Shown: in pieces, positions 43,747 to 52,382 of the stretch
Numbering within the stretch: position 1 is the stretch's first letter
How the letters are laid out: every line of letters begins with the position of its first letter
Assembly (NCBI GenBank): GCA_036396535.1
Contig: DASWKR010000035.1
Location: forward strand, 62,001 to 126,000
DNA: 64,000 nucleotides
Source: Acidimicrobiia bacterium
GTDB lineage: Bacteria; Actinomycetota; Acidimicrobiia; Spongiisociales; UBA5794
Direction of reading: 5' to 3'
Notes under the pieces: generated by a model
The model's database searches: none
Told to the model about the DNA's origin: nothing
Seen by the model: the letters and a program-made list of their open reading frames with translations, nothing else
Program-made: the position numbers and the translations under genes

Positions 43747-44904
43747 TCAAGCCGTCAGCCTTCGCCTGAAGGCAAGCGTCGCCAGGGCGGTGAGCCCTGC
43801 CGCCATCGCCAGCAGGACGCCGAGCTGACTTCCGATGTCCAGGATCGTCCCGCCACGCCTCACGAGCTCGGCGAAGCCGTCCAGTAGCCAGGCGTGCGGC
43901 GTGAAGCGAGCAACCGTCTTCATCCCTTCGGGGAAGATCTCGATCGGGACCATGGCGCCGCCGAGGGCGGCAATGCCGAGGGCCGCGAAGACGCCGACAG
44001 CGCCGGCCTGCTCCACGTTCGACAGCATCGAACCGAGCAGCATGGCAGCCCCGGCGCCGACCAATGAGAATGCGACCAGAAGCGCGGCGGCACCGATCGG
44101 GTCGCCCCAATCGACTCCGAAGACCACGAGTGCGCCGATGATCACGACGAGGCCCTGGGTGACGGCCACGGCGAACCGGCCGAGCAGCTCTCCTGCGATG
44201 ATCTGGCCGCTCGACGTCGGAGTCGAGAGCATCCGCCTGCTCACCCCGAAGTTCCTCGTCTCGATGAGGGCAACGGCGCCGGTGAGGGACGTGATGAAGA
44301 CGAAGAGCGCCAGCTCCTGGGCGGCGCCCAGGTCGAAGCGTCCGAGGTTCTCGAAGAGCGACTCGCCCGTCGTCTCCACGGTGACCTCGACTCCCGGCAC
44401 GGAATCGGCCGCGGCCCTCGCCGCCTGAAGCGTTTGGTCGAATGGCGTGTCACCGATGGCGGCGACGACACCTGCCGCCAGGATCGCCCGCGACTGCCGG
44501 GCGACGGCGGCCGCCACTGCGGCTTGCAGCTGCCGGGCGAGCTGGTCCGGTCCTGCGACGTAGTCGATCTCTGCGACGCCCCCGGAGGTGAGCGTGGCGT
44601 CGTAGTCGGCCGGAATGACCGCGCCTGCGACGATCCTTGCCCTCTGCACGTCGTCTCTCAGGGTGTCGGCATCGACGACGACCTCGACGGCAAGCCCTTC
44701 AGTCTGCCTGAGCCCTTCGGTCAGCTCGGAGGCGAGCGCCGTGTCGGGGGCAACGACACCGAGCGTTGGCTCGAAGCTGCCGCCGAACGTGGCTCCGATG
44801 ACGAGGATGAGCAGCATCGGGAAGATGAACACGAAGAAGATGCTCGATCGGTCCCTGAGCAGGCGGCGCACCGCGTTCAGGGCGATCGCCAGGACCTTTC
44901 TCAT
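43747..44904 (-). CDS. ABC-2 type exporter permease, second of a pair
   Basis: A 385-residue protein with one N-terminal helix (SSIFFVFIFPMLLILVIGAT), a ~190-residue extracytoplasmic domain, and five C-terminal helices, as in YhfE/DrrB-like ABC-2 permeases. NFGVSRRMLSTPTSSGQIIA near residue 225 is the usual ABC-2 cytoplasmic coupling helix. The ATG overlaps the stop of the first permease (ATGA). It pairs with that protein and the ATPase as an exporter. The substrate is unknown. Confidence 0.85.
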   Translation of the reverse strand: MRKVLAIALNAVRRLLRDRSSIFFVFIFPMLLILVIGATFGGSFEPTLGVVAPDTALASELTEGLRQTEGLAVEVVVDADTLRDDVQRARIVAGAVIPADYDATLTSGGVAEIDYVAGPDQLARQLQAAVAAAVARQSRAILAAGVVAAIGDTPFDQTLQAARAAADSVPGVEVTVETTGESLFENLGRFDLGAAQELALFVFITSLTGAVALIETRNFGVSRRMLSTPTSSGQIIAGELLGRFAVAVTQGLVVIIGALVVFGVDWGDPIGAAALLVAFSLVGAGAAMLLGSMLSNVEQAGAVGVFAALGIAALGGAMVPIEIFPEGMKTVARFTPHAWLLDGFAELVRRGGTILDIGSQLGVLLAMAAGLTALATLAFRRRLTA

Positions 44905-46067
44905 GCCTCCACCATCCTTCTCAGCCGGGTCGCTGCCAATCCGGTCGCCACCAGGGCGAATGCCAGCATCCCCGCCAGCGGCCCGGCCAGCTCGGCGAGA
45001 CCGGCAGCGGCGGCGTTGTCTGCGACGCCGCGCAGGAACCAGGCGTGGGGCGTCAGCAGCGACACCGTCGCAAGCGCATCGGGACCCTGCTCGATCGGGA
45101 AGAAGGTGCCGCCGAGGAGCCCGAGGACCACGGCGACGACCGATTGCCAGTTCGCAGCCTGCTCCGGCGTCTTCGCCATCGTGGCTACGAGCGCCATGAT
45201 CCCCAACGCGGCGGCGACGCCGGCGAGGACGAGGAGCAAGACGCCGAAGGGGTTGCCCCAATGCGCCCCGACGGTGACCGTCGTGCCCAGCGCCAAGACG
45301 ACCATCGAGACGACTCCGACGACGAATGCGGCGATCGCCTTCCCTGCGATGATGGCGCCCGGGCCGATCGGGGCGGCCAGGAGTCGCGGCAGCGTGCCGT
45401 CCGTTCGCTCTGCTATGAGGCTGGAGACACCGAACGACACCGTGAAGAACAGGAAGAAGACCGCCATCCCGGCGGCCAGGTACGTCGCCGAGTCGAGTAC
45501 CTTCGACTCGGCGGTGATGTCGGCGATCGTCACCGGGTCCGGCGCCTCCATGGCAGAGGACACCACGCCCGGGACGTCCGTCACTCCTTGGGCGATGGCG
45601 GTGGCGACTGCTACCTGGGTGGCGGTGATGCGGTCGGCGTAGCTACGGGCGATCGAGGCGGCGATGAGCGTGGCGGTCTGCCCGTCGGCGTTGCCGATGA
45701 CCGACATCGAGGCAGGGCGGCCCGTCGTGGCCGCATCGCCGAATCCCGGCGGGATCACGTAGGCCACGTCGAGCTCGCCTTCGTCGACGAGGCGCCTGGC
45801 CTCGCCGGCGTCGTCGACGGAGCGCACATCGACGAGACCCGTCGATTCGACCGCAGAGAGCGTGGTGGCGAATCCCGAGGACACGTCGCTGCCGTCGTCG
45901 TCCACCACGGCGACGTCTATGACGAACTCTCCTCCGCCGAAGTCGGGGAGTATCTGCCCGAAGATGAGTGCCAGCCCGAGCGGCGCCAGGATCCCGAGGA
46001 CGAAGGCCGACCGGTCGCGCATCCGCAGTCGCAGGTCCTTGGCGGCGATCAGGAATGCGGCCGTCAC
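44901..46067 (-). CDS. ABC-2 type exporter permease, first of a pair
   Basis: A 388-residue relative of the next permease. It begins FLIAAKDLRLRMRDRSAFVL, then helix LGILAPLGLALIFGQ, a large external domain, and C-terminal helices. The ERTDGTLPRLLAAPIGPGAI coupling segment near 215 is clear. It starts with GTG one base after the ATPase stop. Two different permeases suggest a heterodimeric exporter. Confidence 0.85.
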   Translation of the reverse strand: MTAAFLIAAKDLRLRMRDRSAFVLGILAPLGLALIFGQILPDFGGGEFVIDVAVVDDDGSDVSSGFATTLSAVESTGLVDVRSVDDAGEARRLVDEGELDVAYVIPPGFGDAATTGRPASMSVIGNADGQTATLIAASIARSYADRITATQVAVATAIAQGVTDVPGVVSSAMEAPDPVTIADITAESKVLDSATYLAAGMAVFFLFFTVSFGVSSLIAERTDGTLPRLLAAPIGPGAIIAGKAIAAFVVGVVSMVVLALGTTVTVGAHWGNPFGVLLLVLAGVAAALGIMALVATMAKTPEQAANWQSVVAVVLGLLGGTFFPIEQGPDALATVSLLTPHAWFLRGVADNAAAAGLAELAGPLAGMLAFALVATGLAATRLRRMVEA

Positions 46068-46068
46068 G

Positions 46069-47007
46069 TCAGTCCCGGAGCGCCTTGCCCGTGAGGTGGA
46101 GGAAGACGGCCTCCAGGTTCGGCTCGGTGACGATCACACCCGCCAATCCGATACCGCGCTGCGAAGCGGCCGTGATGATCGCCGGGAGCCGGGACCGGGC
46201 GTCGGAGACGAGGAGCTGGACGGCGGAGTCGGCCGCGCTCACCTGGTGCACGCCCTCGAGCCCCTCGAGGGCGTGCACCAGGTCGACGGCTCCCGTCGAC
46301 ACGTCGAGACGCACTCTGTCCAACTCGCCGACGAGGCCGACGAGCTCTCGCTGGGTGCCCTCGGCGACGATGCGGCCGGCGTCGATGATCCCGACCCGGT
46401 CGCAGAGGCGCTCCGCCTCCTCGATGTAGTGGGTCGTGTAGAGCACTGAGATGCCCTCGCGCCCGAGTGCCTCGACGCTCTCGAGGATGGCGTTGCGGCT
46501 CTGCGGGTCGACCCCGACGGTCGGCTCGTCGAGGATGAGCAGCTCCGGCTCGTGGAGCAGCCCGATCCCGATGTTGAGTCGGCGCTTCATGCCGCCCGAG
46601 TATTGGTCGGTTCTGTCTCCAGCCCTGTCCTCCAGGCCGATCACGACGAGCACCTCTTCGATTCGCCCCGCAAGCGTCGCCTTGTCGATCCCGTACAACC
46701 TGCCGAAGAACGCCAGGTTCTCGGCGGCGGTCAGATCGGGGTACACGGCGATGTCCTGGGGCACGTAGCCGATGCGAGACCTCACTGCGGAGTGCCCCGG
46801 CGAGACGGGCTCAGCGCCGAGGGCGACGGTCCCGGCGTCCGGCTCCAAGATCCCCGCGACCATCGAGATCGTCGTCGTCTTGCCTGCTCCATTCGGCCCG
46901 AGGAGCCCGTACGTCTCGCCGGGCGCGATCGAGAAATCGACTCCGTCGACCGCGATGAGGTCGCCGTAAGCCTTCCGCAATCCGCGGCACACCAACGTTG
47001 CGGTCAT
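46069..47007 (-). CDS. ABC-2 transporter ATP-binding protein
   Basis: A 312-residue ATPase. Walker A is LLGPNGAGKTTTISM near residue 38, the signature is YSGGMKRRLNIGIGL near 135, Walker B is LLILDEPTVGVDPQSRNAIL near 153, and the switch His is in TTHYIEEAERLCDR near 185. Residues ~240-312 are the DrrA/CcmA-like C-terminal region, ending in the EAVFLHLTGKALRD segment. The gene starts one base after the glgA-like stop, so all four genes are one transcript. An exact 20-bp inverted repeat lies inside the reading frame at 46241-46283 (residues ~242-256). Confidence 0.9.
   Translation of the reverse strand: MTATLVCRGLRKAYGDLIAVDGVDFSIAPGETYGLLGPNGAGKTTTISMVAGILEPDAGTVALGAEPVSPGHSAVRSRIGYVPQDIAVYPDLTAAENLAFFGRLYGIDKATLAGRIEEVLVVIGLEDRAGDRTDQYSGGMKRRLNIGIGLLHEPELLILDEPTVGVDPQSRNAILESVEALGREGISVLYTTHYIEEAERLCDRVGIIDAGRIVAEGTQRELVGLVGELDRVRLDVSTGAVDLVHALEGLEGVHQVSAADSAVQLLVSDARSRLPAIITAASQRGIGLAGVIVTEPNLEAVFLHLTGKALRD
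46241..46283. repeat. Exact 20-bp inverted repeat with 3-base loop inside the ABC ATPase gene
   Basis: ACCTGGTGCACGCCCTCGAG at 46241-46260, CCC, then its exact reverse complement at 46264-46283. The mRNA would form a very stable stem (20 of 20 pairs) about 175 bases before the ATPase stop. The encoded peptide is DLVHALEGLEGVHQV, whose two halves mirror each other. Confidence 0.97.
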
Positions 47008-47008
47008 C

Positions 47009-48349
47009 TCATCCTCCTGCCGCCGCACGAACATAGACGTCTTCATACTCTGCCGCCCTGGCGTCCCATGACCAGTCACGCGTCATTCCTCGGACTTGGA
47101 GGGCGCGCCACACCCGCGGCCGCTCGGCGTACGTGGTGATTGCCCTGCCGATGGCCGACTCGAGCGCATCGGGGGTGAACGACCGGAACCCGAAGCCCGT
47201 CGCCTCGTCGGGGTCCTCGTCGAGATCCACGACACTGTCGGCGAGCCCACCGACGAAGTGGACGATGGGAGGGGCTCCGTACCGCATCGCATAGAGCTGC
47301 CCGAGTCCGGACGGCTCGAAGGCGCTCGGCATGAGATAGGCGTCGACCCCGGCCGACACGAGCCTGGCGAGGGGCTCGGAGTACGGGAGGTGCGCCACCA
47401 TGCCGGGGTGGGCCTGCACCCACTCGTCGACAGCGAGGTCGAGCTCACCGTTGCCGACCAGCACGAGACGCACCCCTGCCTCGATGGCAGGAGCGAGCAG
47501 CGGCTCCAGCAGGTCGAGTCCCTTCTGGAATGACATTCGCCCGACGTTGCCGAGCACCACGCCGTCGTCGATGCCGGCAGCGGCGATCAGCTCGGCACGG
47601 CAGGCCGCCCTTGCCCTGAGTCGCCTGATCGAGAAACGCTTCGGGAGCGTCGGATCGGCCGCAGGATCCCACGAGCGGTCGTCGATCCCGTTGAGGATGC
47701 CCACGATGCCGTTGGGGCGTTCCCGAATGACTCCCCCGAGCCCAAAGGACGTCTCGTCGACGGTGAGCTCGACGGCGTGAGTCGGCGAGACCGTGGTGAC
47801 GACGTCTGCTGCGACGATGCCTGCCTTCAGGTAGTTGGCACCTTCCCACCACTCGAGGGCACCCGTCGCCCAGGTCGCCTCCACTGGTGCCCCCAGCAGC
47901 AGCGCAGCCGCGTCGAGTGGAGCGTGCATCTGATGGGCGGCGTTGTGGATCGTGAGCACCGTCGGGCTCGGCGTGAGCAGGGCCGCCGCCGCCACGTGGG
48001 CGTCGTGCAGATGGAGCACGTCGAAGCCTGCGGCGAGGTCGGCCACGGCCCTCGTGAACACACCGAAGCGCAGCCAGTTGTCCTCGTACCCGGTTCCCGG
48101 CTCTGGACCGTACACGCCGGGCCTGTCGAAGACGCCGTCGGCGAAGGCGATGACGCGGATCGGATGGCTGGCGAGCTCCACCCAGGGTTCGTCCCCCGGG
48201 GTGACCCCGATGTCCCGGTAACCGGGCACCGCAATGGTGAGGTCGTGGCCGCGCCGCGCCAGCGCCTCCGAGAGCCCGGCGACTGCGTTGCCCAGACCCC
48301 CCGTGGTCACGTATGGCGCCAGCTCGGCGACCGCGACGAGGGCTCGCAT
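47009..48349 (-). CDS. Glycogen/starch synthase-like glycosyltransferase (GT5)
   Basis: A 446-residue GT-B enzyme. The N-domain opens MRALVAVAELAPYVTTGGLG, where the first segment corresponds to the GT5 motif KTGGLGD but has Thr for the sugar-nucleotide-binding Lys and Asn for Asp. The C-domain has VGRMSFQKGLDLLEPLL near residue 270 and the conserved EPSGLGQLYAMRYGAPPIV near 345. It probably makes alpha-glucans from a nucleotide sugar. The altered motif leaves donor specificity open. It is the first gene of the ABC exporter operon, suggesting that a glycan product might be exported or modified by it. Confidence 0.8.
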   Translation of the reverse strand: MRALVAVAELAPYVTTGGLGNAVAGLSEALARRGHDLTIAVPGYRDIGVTPGDEPWVELASHPIRVIAFADGVFDRPGVYGPEPGTGYEDNWLRFGVFTRAVADLAAGFDVLHLHDAHVAAAALLTPSPTVLTIHNAAHQMHAPLDAAALLLGAPVEATWATGALEWWEGANYLKAGIVAADVVTTVSPTHAVELTVDETSFGLGGVIRERPNGIVGILNGIDDRSWDPAADPTLPKRFSIRRLRARAACRAELIAAAGIDDGVVLGNVGRMSFQKGLDLLEPLLAPAIEAGVRLVLVGNGELDLAVDEWVQAHPGMVAHLPYSEPLARLVSAGVDAYLMPSAFEPSGLGQLYAMRYGAPPIVHFVGGLADSVVDLDEDPDEATGFGFRSFTPDALESAIGRAITTYAERPRVWRALQVRGMTRDWSWDARAAEYEDVYVRAAAGG

Positions 48350-48381
48350 CCCGCCGAGGGTATCAGCGGGGCGTCGTGGTG

Positions 48382-48540
48382 CTAGTGCTTCCGGGCCTCG
48401 ACCCTGCCGTTCGGATTGGCCGGCCGAGGCACACGGAGAGCCACCTCACCCCAGGCCAACGCCAGGATGCACCTGCCGCAATGCTGGGGAGCGGCGTGGC
48501 GTATCTCGGTCTCCGACCCACATCGGATGCATGTCGTCAT
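48382..48540 (-). CDS. Small zinc-ribbon protein (52 aa)
   Basis: MTTCIRCGSETEIRHAAPQH is followed by CGRCILALAWGEVALRVPRP. Two CxxC pairs 16 residues apart make a rubredoxin/zinc-ribbon knuckle. ATG 48540 has an AGGGAC ribosome site; ATG 48573 would add 11 residues. The gene ends 33 bases before the glgA-like start region on the same strand. It is a single-domain protein of unknown function. Coding status rests on the zinc pattern. Confidence 0.55.
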   Translation of the reverse strand: MTTCIRCGSETEIRHAAPQHCGRCILALAWGEVALRVPRPANPNGRVEARKH

Positions 48541-48654
48541 GTCTGCGTCCCTACTGGCCAACTGGGATGACATCGGCAGGAACGATACGAGACTTGATGC
48601 TGAGAGTGGTGGATCTCGGCGATGACCGTCACACTGAGTGGCGGCGAGTGTGGG

Positions 48655-50844
48655 TCAGACGTCGCCGAGCGACTGCTCCGCCAGGAGCATGGCCAGATCC
48701 TTCACCTGGACACGCTCGCCTGCTCCGAGCTCTTTGACGCCGTCGTCGAGCATCACGAAGCAGAATGGGCAGCCGGTAGCCACCACATCGGCACCGGTGG
48801 CGATCGCTTCCTCCGAGCGCTCGATGTTCACCTTCTTGCCGGTTGGCTCCTCCATCCACATGCGCCCGCCACCCGCACCACAGCAGAAGGAGCCTGTGCC
48901 GTTGCGGGGCATCTCGACGAGCTCACCGGCGCGGCCGACGACCTGGCGCGGTGCGACGAAGACGCTGTTGTGGCGGCCCAGGTAGCACGGGTCGTGGTAC
49001 GTGATCGTCTGCCCGTTGCTGCGCGGCGTGATCTTCCCCTCATCCACGAGGCGGACGAGGAGCTCACTGTGGTGGATCACCTCATAGTTGCCCCCGAACT
49101 GCGGATACTCGTTGCCGAGCGTGTTGAAACAGTGCGGGCACTGGGTGATGATCTTGGAGATTCCGAGGTCGTTGAGGGTTTCGATGTTCTGGAGCGCCAA
49201 GCCCTGGAAGACGTACTCGTTGCCGGTGCGTCGCGCCGGATCGCCTGTGCACAGCTCACGCGGTCCGAGGATGGCGAAGTCCACCCCAGCCTCGTCGAGC
49301 AGCCTGGCAGTCGAGATCGTCACCTTGCGGTTGCGGTCGTCGAACGAGCCGGCACAACCGACCCAGTAGAGGTACTCGGCTTCCACCCCAGGCTCTCCGA
49401 GCACCTTCACCGGGAAGCCGAGCTGGTCGGTCCAGTCGCCCCGGGTGCTCTGCGCCATCCCGTAGACGTTCGACGAGTTCTCCATCGAGACGTATGCCTT
49501 GCCGAGCTCCGACGGGAACTCGGCCTGCATGAGCGAGAGGTAGCGGCGCATGTCGAGGATCTTGTCGAGTATCTCGATGTTCACAGGGCAGATCTCGTCA
49601 CACGCCCGGCAAGTGGTGCAAGCCCACAGCTCCTCCGGGGTGATCCGCTCGAACACGTTGTCTGCCGTCACGGTGATGCCGGCATCGATGGCGACGGGCG
49701 TGGAGATGGGGGGCGTGGAGGTTCGTGCGGCCACCTCGCCCAGCTTGAGGACGATCTCACGTGGATCGAGCGCCTTACCGGTCGTGTTGGCAGGGCACAC
49801 TGACGTGCAGCGACCGCAGACCGTGCAGGCGTCGGTGTCGAGGAGTTGCTTCCACGTGAACTCCGCCGTGGCAGCGGCGCCCACCGTCTCGATGTCGGTC
49901 GCCTCCATGAGGTTCGGCATCTCCCGCATGGCCCCGATCGGGCGCCGGCGCGGCGACAGATACATGTTCACTGGGGACGTGACCATGTGGCGCAGCTTCG
50001 TCGTGGGGAGCACGACCAAGAAGACCAGGAACGTCACGACGTGAGCCATCCACAGCGCCTGGTGGATCCCGGAGGCAGATCCGGCGGGCACCAGGGCGCT
50101 CAGCGGATACCCGACGAACGACCACACCTCGAAGGATGGTCGCCCGGCGACGGCGATCCTGGCGGCCTCGACGAGCAAACCTGTGACGCCGATCGCCGCC
50201 AGGGTGACGAGCATGACGGCGTCGTCGGGGCGGGTCTTGGAACGGATCCGCCACGGCGGCGTGCCGTAGCGCCGCACGGCCGCCCACGTCAGGCCACCGA
50301 GATAGATGAGCCCGAACAAGTCGAGCGTGAACGAATACCCCTGGTACACCGGGCCGTGCAGGAACTTCAACCCGGCCGGCAAGAGGTGGTCGATCTCGAG
50401 CGTCACTGTGCCGAGGAACAGCACGATGAAGCCGTAGTAGATGGCGGCGTGCATCATGCCGGCGGCCGGGGACTCGAGAAGGGTCTTCATCGCCAAGCCC
50501 TCGCGAAGCTCGTGGAGCCGGCGTTTCAGCATGCGACTCCTGTCCTCGTCGGCCCCTCGCAGCCAGTTGGCGGCGCGCAGGGCGAACAGGTGGAACGTGA
50601 GGAGCAGGAACCCGGCAACGGCGAAGTAGAACATGGCGACGATGACGCCCGGCACGTTGCCGAAGACCCGGCGGCCGATCTCGGGCTCTGTCTCGGCAGA
50701 CCAGGTGCCGGCCCACCACAGGACCAACGTCCCCACTGCCGCCAGAGCTCCGAGCGCCAGGAGCACGACTGGAATCGACGGGCGCCGCCGCGTTGGAGTG
50801 GCGGGCTCGTCCGTGCCCTTCTCCGGTGCAGCTGTGGCCGTCAC
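48655..50844 (-). CDS. EtfD-like membrane (Fe-S) oxidoreductase (HdrD/GlpC type)
   Basis: A ~729-residue protein. The N-terminal ~300 residues hold about six membrane helices resembling nitrate reductase gamma (AMFYFAVAGFLLLTFHLFAL; HAAIYYGFIVLFLGTVTLEI). Two 4Fe-4S motifs follow, CTVCGRCTSVCP and CTTCRACDEICP, then two CCG domains with CPHCFNTLGNEYP, DPCYLGRHN, CCGAGGGRMW and GCPFCFVML. Mycobacterial EtfD has this layout and carries electrons from ETF to menaquinone. GTG 50844 is used; the frame is open to 50955. An 8-codon open frame with a good ribosome site overlaps this start. Confidence 0.85.
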   Translation of the reverse strand: MTATAAPEKGTDEPATPTRRRPSIPVVLLALGALAAVGTLVLWWAGTWSAETEPEIGRRVFGNVPGVIVAMFYFAVAGFLLLTFHLFALRAANWLRGADEDRSRMLKRRLHELREGLAMKTLLESPAAGMMHAAIYYGFIVLFLGTVTLEIDHLLPAGLKFLHGPVYQGYSFTLDLFGLIYLGGLTWAAVRRYGTPPWRIRSKTRPDDAVMLVTLAAIGVTGLLVEAARIAVAGRPSFEVWSFVGYPLSALVPAGSASGIHQALWMAHVVTFLVFLVVLPTTKLRHMVTSPVNMYLSPRRRPIGAMREMPNLMEATDIETVGAAATAEFTWKQLLDTDACTVCGRCTSVCPANTTGKALDPREIVLKLGEVAARTSTPPISTPVAIDAGITVTADNVFERITPEELWACTTCRACDEICPVNIEILDKILDMRRYLSLMQAEFPSELGKAYVSMENSSNVYGMAQSTRGDWTDQLGFPVKVLGEPGVEAEYLYWVGCAGSFDDRNRKVTISTARLLDEAGVDFAILGPRELCTGDPARRTGNEYVFQGLALQNIETLNDLGISKIITQCPHCFNTLGNEYPQFGGNYEVIHHSELLVRLVDEGKITPRSNGQTITYHDPCYLGRHNSVFVAPRQVVGRAGELVEMPRNGTGSFCCGAGGGRMWMEEPTGKKVNIERSEEAIATGADVVATGCPFCFVMLDDGVKELGAGERVQVKDLAMLLAEQSLGDV

Positions 50845-50867
50845 TCGACGCTCGCTCGGGTCGCCAT
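50841..50867 (-). promoter_or_regulatory. Mini open frame overlapping the EtfD-like start
   Basis: On the minus strand, ATG at 50867 behind GGGAGGGGAG gives MATRASVE and a TGA at 50843-50841. That TGA overlaps the GTG at 50844 (GTGA). It could couple translation of the main gene. Whether it is used is unknown. Confidence 0.35.
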
Positions 50868-50994
50868 GGCGCTCCCCTCCCAGGTCGTCGCCCGTACGGC
50901 GAGTGTACCGGGAGGCTGCTGTTCGCTGGTTTCCCTGAGGTTTCCGTGCTGACATGCCGATGGAGTTCTCACTGCGCTCGAGAAGGCGGGACGC

Positions 50995-52380
50995 TTGCTC
51001 TTCAACTCATGGGAGTTCGTGCCACTCTTCGTCGCAGTCCTCCTCCTCTACCGGTTGCTGAACGACACGGCGCGGCGCCAGTGGGTGCTTCTCGCCGGAT
51101 CGTTCGTGTTCTACGGGGCGTGGGACTGGCGATTCCTCGGGCTGCTCGTGTTGTCGACGGTCGTCGACTACACGATCGGGCGGCTCATGGCATGGCGACG
51201 CACCTCGGCCAGGCCGCTGCTCGCCGTGTCCGTCGCCGTCAACCTCGGGCTGCTCGGCACGTTCAAGTACTTCGGCTTCTTCGTCGAGAGCGCCGCCGCG
51301 CTGTTCGAGTCGTTCGGACTCCAGGTCAACGCCCCGACGCTCCACATCATCCTCCCGGTCGGGATCAGCTTCTACACGTTCCAGTCGATGGCCTACACGA
51401 TCGACGTCTACCGACGGCACATCGAGCCGGAGCGCAGCTTGCGACTCTTCGCCCTCTATGTCGCCTTCTTCCCGCAGCTCGTCGCCGGCCCGATCGAGAC
51501 CCCCCGCCACCTCATTCCCCAGCTCGCCCGGCTCGGGAACCCGACCCGCCATCAGCTCGCCACCGGCGCATCGATGTTCCTCACCGGGCTCCTCAGGAAG
51601 GTCGTCATCGCAGACACCATCGCCAGGGCCATCGATCCGGTCTTCTCCGACCCCGGCGCTCACGGCGGGGCGACGCTCGTCGCTGCCGTCGTCCTGTTCG
51701 CGATTCAGATCTACGCCGACTTCGCCGGCTACACCGACATGGCGAGGGGGATCGCCCTGACGTTCGGGGTCGAGCTGGGAGTCAACTTCAGGGAGCCGTA
51801 CTTCGCGGTCTCCCTCACCGACTTCTGGCGGCGCTGGCACATCTCGCTGTCGACGTGGCTGCGTGACTACCTCTACGTCCCGCTCGGCGGGAACCGGGGC
51901 GGCAAGGTGGCGACATATCGCAATCTCTTGGTGACGATGCTGCTCGGCGGCCTCTGGCACGGGGCGGCGTGGAACTTCGTGATCTGGGGCGGGATGCACG
52001 GCGTCGGGCTGGCATTCGAGCGCAGCCGCAGAGATCGGGGCCGGCCGCCGCGCGCCGGCGTCGCCGGTTGGGTGAGGACGATGGCGATCGTGACCTTGGC
52101 GTGGATCTTCTTCAGGGCAGCCGACCTGGCGACGGCGTGGTCTTTCGTCACCGGCATCGCCACGTGGCGCCCAGGCGTCGACAGCGCCCTGCTGCTCGGG
52201 GCGTTGGCAGCCGTCTGCGTCACCTTGCTGCTCGATCATCCGCAGTCGCGATGGTCCGACCCCGGAACGATCCGATCGTGGGCCCCGGCTCGCCGCGGCG
52301 TCTACGCCGGCCTGGCGGTGCTCGTGTTGCTGACCACCGCGTCTGCGAGCGCCATCCCGTTCATCTACTTCCAGTTCTGA
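50995..52380 (+). CDS. MBOAT-family O-acyltransferase (AlgI-like)
   Basis: A 461-residue membrane acyltransferase with about 11 helices. The family landmarks are YFGFF near residue 82, ILPVGISFYTFQSMAYTID near 118, FFPQLVAGPIETPRHLIPQL near 158, the active-site region VSLTDFWRRWHISLSTWLRD near 275 and the catalytic His in GLWHGAAWNFVIWGG near 320. It passes an acetyl group across the membrane to a polysaccharide. TTG at 50995 is the only start before the first helix. With the SGNH-type partner 2 bases downstream, it resembles AlgI plus AlgX/AlgJ-type acetylation pairs. Confidence 0.9.
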   Translation: MLFNSWEFVPLFVAVLLLYRLLNDTARRQWVLLAGSFVFYGAWDWRFLGLLVLSTVVDYTIGRLMAWRRTSARPLLAVSVAVNLGLLGTFKYFGFFVESAAALFESFGLQVNAPTLHIILPVGISFYTFQSMAYTIDVYRRHIEPERSLRLFALYVAFFPQLVAGPIETPRHLIPQLARLGNPTRHQLATGASMFLTGLLRKVVIADTIARAIDPVFSDPGAHGGATLVAAVVLFAIQIYADFAGYTDMARGIALTFGVELGVNFREPYFAVSLTDFWRRWHISLSTWLRDYLYVPLGGNRGGKVATYRNLLVTMLLGGLWHGAAWNFVIWGGMHGVGLAFERSRRDRGRPPRAGVAGWVRTMAIVTLAWIFFRAADLATAWSFVTGIATWRPGVDSALLLGALAAVCVTLLLDHPQSRWSDPGTIRSWAPARRGVYAGLAVLVLLTTASASAIPFIYFQF

Positions 52381-52382
52381 CG

